64,000 nt of DNA. It comes from Papaver somniferum. Taxonomy: Eukaryota > Streptophyta > Magnoliopsida > Ranunculales > Papaveraceae. The stretch spans positions 93,994,279 to 94,058,278 of the forward strand of contig NC_039361.1 in NCBI RefSeq assembly GCF_003573695.1. The letters are read 5' to 3'. Positions 21,101-32,392 of the stretch are shown here, one piece after another (the first letter of the stretch is position 1; every line of letters starts with the position of its first letter). The translations under genes and the position numbers were made by a program. The notes below the pieces were generated by a model. The model was not told the DNA's origin and ran no database searches. It saw only the letters and a list, made by a program, of their open reading frames with translations.

Positions 21101-21903
21101 GCCTTAACAAGAAATGCTAGTTAACTAACCTAGTACTTGTCTTGTTTAAAAGTGAAAGGTCTAAGTTATTATTTGAATAATCAGAACCTGATGATAAAAA
21201 TAGAGTTAATTCTGATCTTTATTTTGGTCTTATCGAACAAGCGATTGTATTTGTACACATATATGTATAAGTCCTTATTCCTTGAACCAAAGTTTGCGAA
21301 CTTTGTTGATCAAGAGAAACGGAATGTGGCGTGAGCCAAGTCCGCGAACTGGCGGAAGTTCTCGACCCGAGAATTTCTGCTAGAGTTTGTGAACTCCTTC
21401 CGTGAGCTTAAGTCCGCGAACCCAGTCCGCGAACTTGAGCAGGTTATATCTAAAATTGGTTGTTCTTGAACTCATGTTTATGTAAACAAAGAAATTCTTT
21501 TGCAAACCGTGGCTATAAAATTCATGAACCGATTCGAGTGAATCAAACCGTTTTTGCTTCGATTGTGTCTTATGTAGTTACATAAGATCTAAGCAATTGA
21601 AAAACTCTCTAACTAGTTCATTTGAGTCATTTGAACTAGTTATGGTGAAGAAGAATATGGTGTATATGAAAGTGATCATATGGCTAACAATTTGGTTAAC
21701 TATAGTTGAACCAACAAATGTTAATGTTTGGGAACGGTTACATAAACCCAAAATTGGACATTTCATTTGTGTATAACAAGCTAAGTTTTCGATCCAGCAG
21801 TTGAGAAATATTAGCTTGAATCTAATCAGGTTTTCATCTAACGGTAAATATTGAATGCTTGGTTACCAAGCTAACATTGATTGCAACCCCTAATTTGAAA
21901 GAC

Positions 21904-21911
21904 TATATAAG
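21904..21911 (+). promoter_or_regulatory. LTR TATA box (unit 1)
   Basis: tatataag in gactatataagggaga. It is kept in units 2 (24,440-24,447), 3 (28,713-28,720) and 4 (31,250-31,257) and in element H (54,605-54,612), and is followed by a conserved ctaatccccacacc about 35 bp downstream. Confidence 0.65.
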
Positions 21912-22176
21912 GGAGAACTCTAGCAACTGGGAAACCTAATCCCCACACCTTACGTGTGATACTAGTTTCATAAGCTAGAGTCGATTATCCTTTAACCTTG
22001 GGTTTTCTTCTTCTAAAACCAGGTTAACGACTTAAAGACTTCATTGGGATTGTGAAGCCAGACCGATACTACTTTTCTTGTAGTTGTGTGATCTGATCTT
22101 GCTGATTCTATCGTTTTGAGTACAATTGTAATAATTGGCTTGAGATTTATATCTCCGATAGGCAAGATAGAAAAGT

Positions 22177-22210
22177 AATCACAAACATCTTCGTCTCATC
22201 GTTTGTGATT
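22177..22210 (+). other. Conserved leader hairpin in LTR (unit 1)
   Basis: aatcacaaac and gtttgtgatt form a perfect 10-bp inverted repeat with a 14-nt loop. The arms are identical in units 2 (24,712-24,745), 3 (28,986-29,019) and 4 (31,522-31,555) and in the diverged LTR of element H (54,875-54,908). It lies about 270 bp downstream of the TATA box, so it would be in the transcribed leader. Confidence 0.7.
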
Positions 22211-23047
22211 CCACAATATCTTTTTTCGCTGCGTTGATTAGGATTATTGTGAGGTGATTGATAATACTAGGATGTTCTTCGGGAATAAAAGTATGGTTTA
22301 TCAATTGGTTCATGTTCACCTTGATTTATCAAAAGACGGAACAAAACTCGTAGGTATATCCGTGGGAGACGGATTTATCTATTACCGTAGACTTTTCTGT
22401 GTGATACATATTTATTTATTAAAGTGTTCGACTTTGGGTCGTAGCAACTCTTAGTTGTGGGTGAGATCATCCAAGGGAATCAAGTACGTAGCATCCTGCT
22501 GGGATCAGAGGCGTAGGAACATAACTGTACCTTGGATCCGTATGAGATTGATTGGGTTTCAACTACAGTCCAGACCGAAGTTAGTTTGGAGTAGGCTAGT
22601 GTTTGTAGCAGCTTATTGCAGTGTGTGTTCAATCTGGAATAGGTCCCTCGGTTTTTCTGCATTTGCGATTTCCTCGTTAACAAAATTCTGGTGTTTGTGT
22701 CATTTCTTTTCCGCATTATATTTTGTTATATAATTGAAATATCACAGGTTGTATGTTTTTCAATCAGTTAGATATCCGACCTTTTGGTTGTTGATATAAA
22801 TTGATTGACACTTGGATATTGGTCTTTGGTACCATCCAAGTTATCTCTCTTTGATAAAGACTCGCAGATTTTTATTTGCTTGAGTATATATCAAATCGAG
22901 AGATTGAGATATAAACTCTTTGATATACTTTTTATCTAGATTGAGTCTAACTGTCTTGTTGATTCTCTAGAAAGTTTATTGGAGTTTGTCCATACAGATT
23001 GCTAAGCGAAATATTGGGTGTGGTTGTTATACCCCCGCTTTTTCAAT

Positions 23048-23059
23048 TGGTATCAGAGC
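23048..23059 (+). promoter_or_regulatory. Primer-binding site (unit 1)
   Basis: tggtatcagagc followed by agg, two bases after the LTR end; complementary to initiator tRNA-Met. Confidence 0.9.
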
Positions 23060-23109
23060 AGGAACACACGTTGAAGACCTTACAAGTCTGTGTTTGTAGC
23101 GATCTGAGG

Positions 23110-23875
23110 ATGGACGATAGTATCTCTGATAAACGCGTCACAAAAAATAAAGGCTCTGTCTTGTCTAATTCTATTAAAGAGAAAGATTCTTCGATCTCGA
23201 ATATAGACGAACCATGTGTTCCAGCAAGACAGACAGGCTCCGACATGAGTATTTCCGATTACCCTTCAAAAGATTTTTCCTCTCTAAATGAATGGGAAAC
23301 AACGGAAGAGTGTGTCTTTATTCTAAATCTTGCTAGAATCCAAGCTGATAGATTTAATCGGTTAAAACACCATGTCAATGTTCTGCTTGGTGTAATAAGA
23401 GACTGCAAATTCAAAGAAAATACTGAAGATCATTCTTCACGTACGACTCTTGAACCTAGCCTCAAAAAGGATGCTTTGGGAATTGAACATCACTTGAGTA
23501 AACTCTCTATTCAAGGATGCTCTAAGCAGTCTTATATACCAACCACTTCTGCTACGCCTGAAAACCTTCCAGCTCCAAAGGTAAAATTGGAATCCCTTCC
23601 TGTTAAAAAGAATGTGTCTGAATTTCCCATTGATCAAGGGATGTTCCACATCACATGGAATGAAGAAATCTCCTAACGAGGTTGTTAAGACTACCTTGTC
23701 TAATCACTCTTGTGATCAGAAAGTATGCCTCTTTTGCGATGCAAAAGGCTCTGCTAAACAAAAGAGAAACTCAAGGTTGAATAAAACCTCATTGGATCAA
23801 CTTCAACACACCTTAGACTTAATTATCAAAGGTGTAACTGACATTCATATGTCTAAACCAGTTGGTTTTCGTACC
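23110..23875 (+). pseudogene. Gag-like ORF of array unit 1, frameshifted
   Basis: ATG at 23,110 (MDDSISDKRVTKNKG). It is open to about 23,640, where one extra base relative to unit 2 shifts the frame (a short wrong-frame end stops at 23,676). The original frame continues with CSTSHGMKKSPNEVV and LCDAKGS-like sequence to at least 23,870. It occupies the first-ORF position after the PBS, so gag-like is a positional call; I recognise no capsid or zinc-knuckle motif. It is Ser/Lys-rich with a helical centre (ILNLARIQADRFNRLKHH). Units 2 and 3 carry close copies. Confidence 0.55.
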
Positions 23876-25575
23876 AGTCCGCGAACTGGCGGAAGTTCTC
23901 GACCCGAGAATTTCTGCTGGAGTTTGTGAACTCCTTCCGTGAGCCTAAGTCCGCGAACCCAGTCCGCGAATTTGAGCAGGTTATATCTAAAATCGGTTTT
24001 TCTTGAACTCATGTTTATGTAAACTAAGGAATGCTTTTGCAAACCCTAGCTATAAAGTTCATGAACCGATTCGAGTGAATCAAACCGTTTTTGCTTCGAT
24101 TGTGTCTTGTGTAGTTACATAAGATCTAAGCAATTGAACAACTCTCTAACTATTTCATTTGAGTCATTTGAACTAGTTATGGTGGAAGAATATGGTGGAT
24201 ATGAAAGTGATCATATGACTAACCATTTGGTTAACTATTGTTGAACCAACAAATGTTAATGTTTGGGAACGGTTACATAAACCCAAAATTGGAAATTTCA
24301 TTTGTGCGTAACAAGAGAAGTTTTCAATCCAACAGTTGAGAAATATTAGCTTGAATCTAATCAGGTTTTCATCTAACGGTGAATATTGAATGCTTTGTTA
24401 CCAAGCTAACATTGATTGCAAACCCTGATTTGAAAGACTATATAAGGGAGAACTCTAGCAACTGGGAAACCTAATCCCCACACCTTACGTGTGATACTAG
24501 TTGCATAAGCTAGCGTCAATTCTCCTTTAACCTTTGGTTTTCTTCTTCTAAAACCAGGTTAACGACTTAAAGACTTCATTGGGATTGTGAAGCCAGACCG
24601 ATACTACTTTTCTTGTAGTTGTGTGATCTGATCTTGCTGATTCTATCGTTTTGAGTACAATTGTAATAATTGGCTTGAGATTTATATCTCCGATAGGCAA
24701 GATAGAAAAGTAATCACAAACATCTTCGTCTCATCGTTTGTGATTCCACAATATCTTTTTTCGCTGCGTCGATTAGGATTATTGTGAGGTGATTGATAAT
24801 ACTAGGCTGTTCTTCGGGAATATAAGTCTGGTTTATCAATTGGTTCCTGTTCACCTTGATTTATCAAAAGACGGAACAAAAATCGTAGGTATATCCGTGG
24901 GAGATGGATTTATCTATTACCGTAGACTTTTCTGTGTGATACATATTTGTTTATTAAAGTCTTCGACTTTGGGTCGTAAAAACTCTTAGTTGTGGGTGAG
25001 ATCAGCTAAGGGAATCAAGTACGTAGCATCCTGCTGGGGTCAGACGCGTAGGAGCATAACTGCACCTTGGATCAATGTGAGATTGATTGGGTTCAACTAC
25101 AGTCTAGACCGAAGTTAGTTTGGATTAGGCTAGTGTCTGTAGCGGCTTAATACAGTGTGTGTTCAATCTGTACTAGGTCCCGGGGTTTTTCTGCATTTGC
25201 GGTTTCCTCGTTAAAAAAATTCTGGTGTCTGTGTTATTTCTTTTCCGCATTATATTTTGTTATATAATTGAAATATCACAGGTTGTGCGTTGTTCAATCA
25301 ATTAGAATATCCGACCTTTTGGTTGTTGATTTAAATTGATTGACACTTGGATATTGGTCTTTGGTACCATCCAAGTTATCTCTCTTTGATAAAGACTCGC
25401 AGATTTTTATTTGCTTGAGTATACATCAAATCCAGAGATTGAGATATAAACTCTTTGATATACTTTTTATCTAGATTGAGTCTAACTGTCTAGTTGATTC
25501 TCTAGAAAGTTTATTGGAGTTTGTCCATACAGATTGCTAAGCGAAATATTGGGTGTGGTTGTTATACCCCCGCTT
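23876..25575 (+). mobile_element. Tandem array unit 2: LTR part
   Basis: Close copy of the unit 1 LTR, with the TATA box at 24,440-24,447, the palindromic block at 23,888-23,918 and the leader hairpin at 24,712-24,745. It follows unit 1 internal sequence directly. Its 3' end is damaged: 16 bp covering the LTR terminus and most of the PBS are missing between 25,575 and 25,576. Confidence 0.82.
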
Positions 25576-25628
25576 AGCAGGAAAACACGTTGAAGACCTT
25601 ACAAGTCTGTGTTTGTAGCGATCTGAGG

Positions 25629-27557
25629 ATGGACGACAGTATCTCTGATAAACGCGTCACCAAAAATAAAGGCTTTGTCTTGTCTAATTCTATTAAAGAG
25701 AAAGATTCTTCGATCTCGAATATAGACGAACCATGTGTTCCAGCAAGACAGACGGGCTCCGACATGAGTATTTCCGATTACCCTTCAAAAGATTTTTTCT
25801 CTCTAAATGAATGGGAAACAACTGAAGAGTATGTCTTGATTCTAAATCTTGCTAGAATCCAAGCTGATAGATTTAATCGGCTAAAACACCATGTCGATGT
25901 TCTGCTTGGTGTAATAAGAGACTGCAAATTCAAAGAAAACACTGATGATCATTCTTCACGTACGACTCTAGAAGCTAGCATGAAGACTGCTCGTAAGGAA
26001 AAACAGATTGTTCATAAACCTACAATCCAAGTTTGGCAAGCAAAATCAGCTAAAACTGATGAGGAAGAGAAGAAGTCTTTGAATCTGGATAATATGAAGG
26101 ATAATACGGTTGGTGCTTCAGCTGATGATACACAGTTGAAGGAGGAGCTTGATAGCTCTGAATTTGAGGTTCGTGAAGCTCAGCTTAGATTGCAAAACGC
26201 AAATGCAGCCAAGGAAGCGCTTGCTGCACGTACACAATCTGCTCATGCAGACCATGCAAAAGTTACGCAAGTGACATCTAATACTCAAATTCAGCCCGAG
26301 AAGAAGCAAAACTCTGAAGTTCAGTCCGTGTCTGAGTTGGAAACCCAGACAAGGGTCGTGACCAAACAAAATTTCGTGGCTAAACCTGTGACCAAAGATG
26401 GGATACAGGCCGTGAACAAACCAAAACCTAAATCTTTTAAAACTTCAGAAACTGTTGGGTCTCGTGAAACTACAGCTAAAGAAGATAATGCACGTACAAA
26501 TTCTATCAATGCAGGCCATGCAGATGCACTTGAGTCTGGTGCTCAGTCCGTGGTTGAATTGATAAAACATAAAAACACTCCTACTGAAGTTATTGATGAA
26601 GCTAATCAGTTGGAAAAGGAGCTTGCTAAATCTGCTATTGAGTTACGTGAAGCTCAGATGAAGTTTATTCATTGTAAAAATACTATTGCAGCTCAGAAAG
26701 ATATAGCTTTACGTAAAAATCAGGAAGACATGGCTGCACAGAGTTTTTCTAAAGACGAATGGACTGAAGTGAAAGGAAACAAATCCCCTAGTAAAAGTAC
26801 TTATTTCTCTTTTACTCCTTTTGAGAATGATTATACTCCTTTTGTGGATGAGTTGATGCAAAATGAAGTTGTGGTTAAAAACAAATTTGATGTCCTGGCA
26901 TCTGAGTTAGGCCTTGATAATGTTATTATTGAGGAGGAGGAGGAGGAGGAACAATTGGAATCTAGTGACTCAGATGTTAGTATGGGCTCTAAAAATTGGG
27001 GTGAGGTTGATGCTAACATTTTAGCAAGAAAAAAAGCTAGGAAAGTTGCCAAACAGGCTGTTAATATTATAGCAAAGCGTTCTTTGCAATCTGATTCAAG
27101 TTTAGAATCTTCTCCCAACAAGTCTATTGAGGAATCTCCCAGCCGTGACACTAACATGGAAATTCAAGCGGGGTTGGTTGATACTGTTTTTGATAAGAAT
27201 AATATTTTGTCTAAGGAAGAATTAGAGGTGGCAAGCAATATTCAGTTGGAAGATGTGCGTGCTCAGTTCATTAGAAGTCCAGCTTTTAGACAAGAATATT
27301 TCAAAGAAAATAGGGAGCAAATGGAAAGAATAAATTCAAAGAAAAAATCTCCTAGTAAGTTCTCTCCTATTAAGCTTGTTCCTGGTAACTCCACTGAGGA
27401 TCAAGACGGAGAGTTTTATGTGGATGAAGATGAAGATATCTTGGGTAACTATGCTTTTGATACGGATATTATGGATGAAATTTTTTCTAAGAGCAAATCG
27501 TATAGAGTTGGTAGCAGCAGAAGTAAATTGAAAGGAGTTGGCTATAGATATAGGTAG
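25629..27557 (+). CDS. Chimeric ORF: gag-like N-terminus fused to half-LINE ORF1
   Basis: Open frame of 642 codons from ATG 25,629. Residues 1-117 are the gag-like protein of the tandem LTR unit (MDDSISDK...SSRTTLEAS). The rest comes from LINE D, inserted in frame at 25,980: KTARKEKQIVHKP, two coiled-coil blocks (LKEELDSSEFEVREAQLRL and LEKELAKSAIELREAQMKF), a Lys/Gln/Ser-rich middle, then WGEVDANILARKK, PAFRQEYFKENREQ, SPIKLVPGN and the basic tail ending YRYR. The DUF4283 domain and zinc knuckle are not included. An LTR with a TATA box lies upstream and the LINE supplies its own 3' UTR. Whether it is expressed is unknown; the open frame may only reflect a young insertion. Confidence 0.6.
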   Translation: MDDSISDKRVTKNKGFVLSNSIKEKDSSISNIDEPCVPARQTGSDMSISDYPSKDFFSLNEWETTEEYVLILNLARIQADRFNRLKHHVDVLLGVIRDCKFKENTDDHSSRTTLEASMKTARKEKQIVHKPTIQVWQAKSAKTDEEEKKSLNLDNMKDNTVGASADDTQLKEELDSSEFEVREAQLRLQNANAAKEALAARTQSAHADHAKVTQVTSNTQIQPEKKQNSEVQSVSELETQTRVVTKQNFVAKPVTKDGIQAVNKPKPKSFKTSETVGSRETTAKEDNARTNSINAGHADALESGAQSVVELIKHKNTPTEVIDEANQLEKELAKSAIELREAQMKFIHCKNTIAAQKDIALRKNQEDMAAQSFSKDEWTEVKGNKSPSKSTYFSFTPFENDYTPFVDELMQNEVVVKNKFDVLASELGLDNVIIEEEEEEEQLESSDSDVSMGSKNWGEVDANILARKKARKVAKQAVNIIAKRSLQSDSSLESSPNKSIEESPSRDTNMEIQAGLVDTVFDKNNILSKEELEVASNIQLEDVRAQFIRSPAFRQEYFKENREQMERINSKKKSPSKFSPIKLVPGNSTEDQDGEFYVDEDEDILGNYAFDTDIMDEIFSKSKSYRVGSSRSKLKGVGYRYR

Positions 27558-27719
27558 CTTCTTTTAATTTTCTTTTTTGTGGTTATTACTTTTGTTATTT
27601 CTTAAAAGTTATTTAGACCCCTTTGGTTTATGGGGATAGGGAGTTTTGTGCTCCATATTTTTAATTCTTGTAATTACGTTTTTTTGTTATAATAAACTTT
27701 GGACTTAACAAAAAAAAAA
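25980..27719 (+). mobile_element. LINE D: 5'-truncated ORF1-only LINE, subfamily 1
   Basis: 1.74-kb insertion in the gag-like ORF of unit 2. It is flanked by a 16-bp duplication with one mismatch (gactctagaagctagc at 25,964-25,979, gactcttgaagctagc at 27,720-27,735), with the poly(A) ending at 27,719. It begins just after the zinc-knuckle region of ORF1, at the point matching 5,980 in B. ORF1 is intact from there to its stop at 27,557. Confidence 0.94.
27640..27654 (+). other. LINE 3' hairpin (element D)
   Basis: GGAGT-tttgt-GCTCC, as in B. Confidence 0.6.
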
Positions 27720-27735
27720 GACTCTTGAAGCTAGC

Positions 27736-28149
27736 CTCAAAAAGGATGCTTTGGAAATTGAACATCGCTTGAGTAAACTCTCTATTCAAGGATGCTCTAA
27801 GCAGTCTAATATACCAAGCACTTCTGCTACGCCTGAAAACCTTCCAGCTCCAAAGGTAAAATTGGAATCCCTTCCTTTTAAAAAGAATGTGTCTGAATTT
27901 CCCATTGATCAAGGATGTTCCACATCACATGGAATGAAGAAATCTCCTAACGAGGTTGTTAAGACTACCTTTTCTAATCACTCTTGTGATTAGAAAGTAT
28001 GCCTCTTTTGAGATGCAAAAGGCTCTGCTAAACAAAAGAGAAACTCAAGGTTGAATAAAACCTCCTTGGTTCAACTTCAACACACCTTTGACTTAATTCT
28101 CAAAGGTGTACCTGACATTCATATGTCTAAACCAGTTGGTTTTCGTACC
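27736..28149 (+). pseudogene. Remainder of the gag-like ORF of unit 2
   Basis: Continues the interrupted frame after the duplicated target site (LKKDALEIEHRLSKL...). It lacks the extra base seen in units 1 and 3, so CSTSHGMKKSPNEVV stays in frame. It stops at a TAG near 27,991 where units 1 and 3 have CAG. Confidence 0.55.
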
Positions 28150-29855
28150 AGTCCGCGAACTGGCGGAAGTTCTCGACCCGAGAATTTCTGCTGGAGTTTG
28201 TGAACTCCTTCCGTGAGCTTAAGTCCGGGAACCCAGTCCGCAAAATTTGAGCAGGTTATATCTAAAATCGGTTGTTCTTGAACTCATGTTTATGTAAACT
28301 AAGGAATGCTTTTGCAAACCCTAGCGATAAAGTTCATGAACCGATTTGAGTGAATCAAACCGTTTTTGCTTCGATTGTGTCTTGTGTAGTTACATAAGAT
28401 CTAAGCAATTGAAAAACTCTCTAACTATTTCATTTGAGTCATTTGAACTAGTTATGGTGGAAGAATATGGTGGATATGAAAGTGATCATATGACTAACCA
28501 TTTGGTTAACTATTGTTGAACCAACAAATGTTAATGTTTGGGAACGGTTACATAAACCCAAAATTGGAAATTTCATTTGTGTGTAACAAGCGAAGTTTTC
28601 AATCCAACGGTTGAGAAATATTAGCTTGAATCTAATCAGGTTTTCATCTACGGTGAATATTGAATGCTTTGTTACCAAGCTAACATTGATTGCAAACCCT
28701 GATTTGAAAGACTATATAAGGGAGAACTCTAGCAACTGGGAAACCTAATCCCCACACCTTACGTGTGATACTAGTTGCATAACCTAGAGTCAATTCTCCT
28801 TTAACCTTGGGTTTTCTTCTTCTAAAACCATGTTAACGACTTAAAGACTTCATTGGGATTGTGAAGCCAGACCGATACTACTTTTCTTGTAGTTGTGTGA
28901 TCTGATCTTGCTGATTCTATCGTTTTGAGTACAATTGTAATAATTGGCTTGAGATTTATATCTCCGATAGGCAAGATAGAAAAGTAATCACAAACATCTA
29001 CGTCTCATCGTTTGTGATTCCAAAATATACTTTTTCGCTGCGTCGATTAGGATTATTGTGAGGTGATTGATAATACTAGGCTGTTCTTCAGGAATATAAG
29101 TTCAGTATATCAATTGGTTCCTGTTCACCTTGATTTATCAAAAGACGAAACAAAACTCGTAGGTATATTCGTGGGAGACGGATTTATCTATTACCGTAGA
29201 CTTTTCTCTGTGATACAGATTTGTTTATTAAAGTCTTCGACTTGGGGTCGTTGCAACTCTTAGTTGTGGGTGAGATAAGCCAAGGGAATCAAGTACGTAG
29301 CATCCTGCTGGGATCAGAGGCGTAGAAACATAACTGTACCTTGGATCCGTATGAGATTGATTGGGGTTCAACTACAGTCCAGACCGAAGTTAGTTTGGAG
29401 TAGGCTAGTGTCTATATCGGCTTATTGCAGTGTGTGTTCAATATGGACTAGGTACCGGGGTTTTTCTGCATTTGCGATTTCCTCGTTAACAAAATTCTGG
29501 TGTCTGTGTCATTTCTTTTCCGCATTATATTTTTTTATATAATTGAAATATCACAGGTTGTGCGTTTTTCAATCAGTTAGAATATCCGACCTTTTGGTTG
29601 TTGATATAAATTGATTGACACTTGGATATTTGTCTTTGGTACCATCCAAGTTATCTCTCTTTGATTAAGACTCGCAGATTTTTATTTGCTTGAGTATATA
29701 TCAAATCCAGAGATTGAGATATAAACTCTTTCATATACTTTTTATCTAGATTGAGTCTAACTGTCTAGTTGATTCTCTAGAAAGTTTATTGGAGTTTGTC
29801 CATACAGATTGCTAAGCGAAATATTGGGTGTGGTTGTTATACCCCCGCTTTTTCA
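28150..29855 (+). mobile_element. Tandem array unit 3: LTR part
   Basis: About 1.7 kb, close copy of units 1 and 2, ending gctttttca. TATA box at 28,713-28,720, palindromic block at 28,162-28,192 and leader hairpin at 28,986-29,019. Confidence 0.83.
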
Positions 29856-29857
29856 AT

Positions 29858-29869
29858 TGGTATCAGAGC
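29858..29869 (+). promoter_or_regulatory. Primer-binding site (unit 3)
   Basis: tggtatcagagc followed by agg, two bases after the LTR end. Confidence 0.9.
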
Positions 29870-29919
29870 AGGAAAACACGTTGAAGACCTTACAAGTCTG
29901 TGTTTGTAGCGATCTGAGG

Positions 29920-30685
29920 ATGGACGATAGTATCTCTGATAAACGCGTCACCAAAAATAAAGGCTCTGTCTTGTCTAATTCTATTAAAGAGAAAGATTCT
30001 TCGATCTCGAATATAGACGAACCATGTGTTCCAGCAAGACATACAGGCTCCGACATGAGTATTTCCGATTACCCTTCAAAAGATTTTTCCTCTCTAAATA
30101 AATGGGAAACAACTGAAGAGTGTGTCTTTATTCTAAATCTTGCTAGAATCCAAGCTGATAGATTTAATCGGTTAAAACACCATGTCAATGTTCTGCTTGG
30201 TGTAATAAGAGACTGCAAATTCAAAGAAAATACTGAAGATCATTCTTCACGTACGACTCTTGAAGCTAGCCTCAAAAAGGATGCTTTGGGAATTGAACAT
30301 CACTTGAGTAAACTCTCGATTCAAGGATGCTCTAAGCAGTCTTATATACCAACCACTTCTGCTACGCCTGAAAACCTTCCAGCTCCAAAGGTAAAATTGG
30401 AATCTCTTCCTGTTAAAAAGAATGTGTCTGAATTTCCCATTGATCAAGGTATGTTCCACATCACATGGAATGAAGAAATCTCCTAACGAGGTTGTTAAGA
30501 CTACCTTGTCTAATCACTCTTGTGATCAGAAAGTATGCCTCTTTTCCGATGCAAAAGGCTCTGCTAAACAAAAGAGAAACTCAAGGTTGAATAAAACCTC
30601 CTTGGTTCAACTTCAACACACCTTAGACTTAATTCTCAAAGGTGTAACTGACATTCATATGTCTAAACCAGTTGGTTTTCCTACC
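29920..30685 (+). pseudogene. Gag-like ORF of array unit 3, frameshifted
   Basis: Same protein as in unit 1 with a few substitutions, and an extra base at the same place (about 30,450; T here, G in unit 1), so the main frame ends early at 30,486. The rest of the protein continues in the shifted frame to the next LTR. The unit 1/3 versus 2 pattern shows the frameshift was already present in the unit that was duplicated. Confidence 0.55.
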
Positions 30686-32392
30686 AGTCCGCGAACTGGC
30701 GGAATTTCTCGACCCGAGAATTTCTGCTGGAGTTTGTGAACTCCTTCCGTGAGCTTAAGTCCGGGAACCCAGTCCGCGAATTTGAGCAGGTTATATCTAA
30801 AATCGGTTGTTCTTGAACTCATGTTTATGTAAACTAAGGAATGCTTTTGCAAACCCTAGATATAAAGTTCATGAACCGATTCGAGTGAATCAAACCGTTT
30901 TTGCTTCGACTGTGTCTTGTGTAGTTACATAAGATCTAAGCAATTGAACAACTCTCTAACTATTTCATTTGAGTCATTTGAACTAGTTATGGTGGAAGAA
31001 TATGGTGGATATGAAAGTGATCATATGACTAACCATTTGGTTAACTATTGTTGAACCAACAAATGTTAATGTTTGGGAACGGTTACATAAACCCAAAATT
31101 GGAAATTTCATTTGTGTGTAACAAGCAAAGTTTTCGATCCAACGGTTGAGAAATATTAGCTTGAATCTAATCAGGTTTTCATATAACGGTGATTATTGAA
31201 TGATTTGTTACCAAGCTAACATTGATTGCAAACCCTGATTTGAAAGACTATATAAGGGAGAACTCTAGAAACTGGGAAACCTAATCCCCACACCTTACGT
31301 GTGATACTAATTGCATAATCTAGAGTCAATTCTCCTTTAACCTTGGGTTTTCTTCTTCAAAAACCAGGTTAACGACTTAAAGACTTCATTGGGATTGTGA
31401 AGCCAGACCGATACTACTTTTCTTGTAGTTGTGTGATCTGATCTTGCTGATTCTATCGTTTTGGGTACAATTGTAATAATTGGCTTGAGATTTATATCTC
31501 CTATAGGCAAGATAGAAAAGTAATCACAAACATCTACGTCTCATCGTTTGTGATTCCCACAATATACTTTTTCGCTGCGTCGATTAGGATTATTGTGAGG
31601 TGATTGATAATACTAGGCTGTTCTTCGGGAATATAAGTTCAGTTTATCAATTGGTTCCTGTTCACCTTGATTTATCAAAAGACGGAACAAAACTCGTAGG
31701 TATATTCGTGGGATACGGATTTATCTATTACCGTAGACTTTTCTCTGTGATACATATTTGTTTATTAAAGTCTTCGACATGGGGTCGTAGCCACTCTTAG
31801 TTGTGGGTGAGATCAGCCAAGGGAATCAAGTACGTAGCATCCTGCTGGGATCAGAGGCGTAGGAACATAACTGTACCTTGGATCCGTATGAGATTGATTG
31901 GGGTTCAACTACAGTCCAGACCGAAGTTATTTTGGAGTAGGCTAGTGTCTGTAGCGGCTCATTGCAGTGTGTGTTCAATCTGGACTAGGTCCCGGGGTTT
32001 TTCTGCATTTGCGATTTCCTCGTTAACAAAATTCTGGTGTCTGTGTCATTTCTTTTCCGCATTATATTTTGTTATATAATTGATATATCACAGGTTGTGC
32101 GTTTTTCAATCAATTAGAATATCCGACCTTTTGGTTGTTGATTTAAATTGATTGACACTTGGATATTGGTCTTTGGTACCATCCAATTTATCTCTCTTAA
32201 ATAAAGACTCGCAGATTTCTATTTGCTTGAGTATATATCAAATCGAGAGAGTGAGATATAAACTCTTTTATATACTTTTTATCTTGATTGAGTCTAACTG
32301 TCTAGTTGATTCTCTAGAAAGTATATTGGAGTTTGTCCATATAGATTGCTAAGCGAAATATTGGGTGTGGTTGTTATACCCCCGCTTTTTCA
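30686..32392 (+). mobile_element. Tandem array unit 4: terminal LTR
   Basis: Last LTR copy. It ends precisely at the LTR terminus (gctttttca, 32,392) and abuts satellite 1. This is what an intact 3' LTR inserted in the satellite would look like. TATA box at 31,250-31,257, palindromic block at 30,698-30,728 and leader hairpin at 31,522-31,555. Confidence 0.83.

Larger units (their letters stand above)
21339..23045 (+). mobile_element. Tandem array unit 1: LTR part
   Basis: About 1.7 kb ending in cccccgctttttca just before a PBS. It contains the palindromic block at 21,351-21,381, a TATA box at 21,904-21,911 and the leader hairpin at 22,177-22,210. The left edge given is where homology to units 2-4 begins; the true LTR may extend further left. 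It is homologous at lower identity to the LTR of element H, whose complete LTR is 2.48 kb. Confidence 0.8.
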
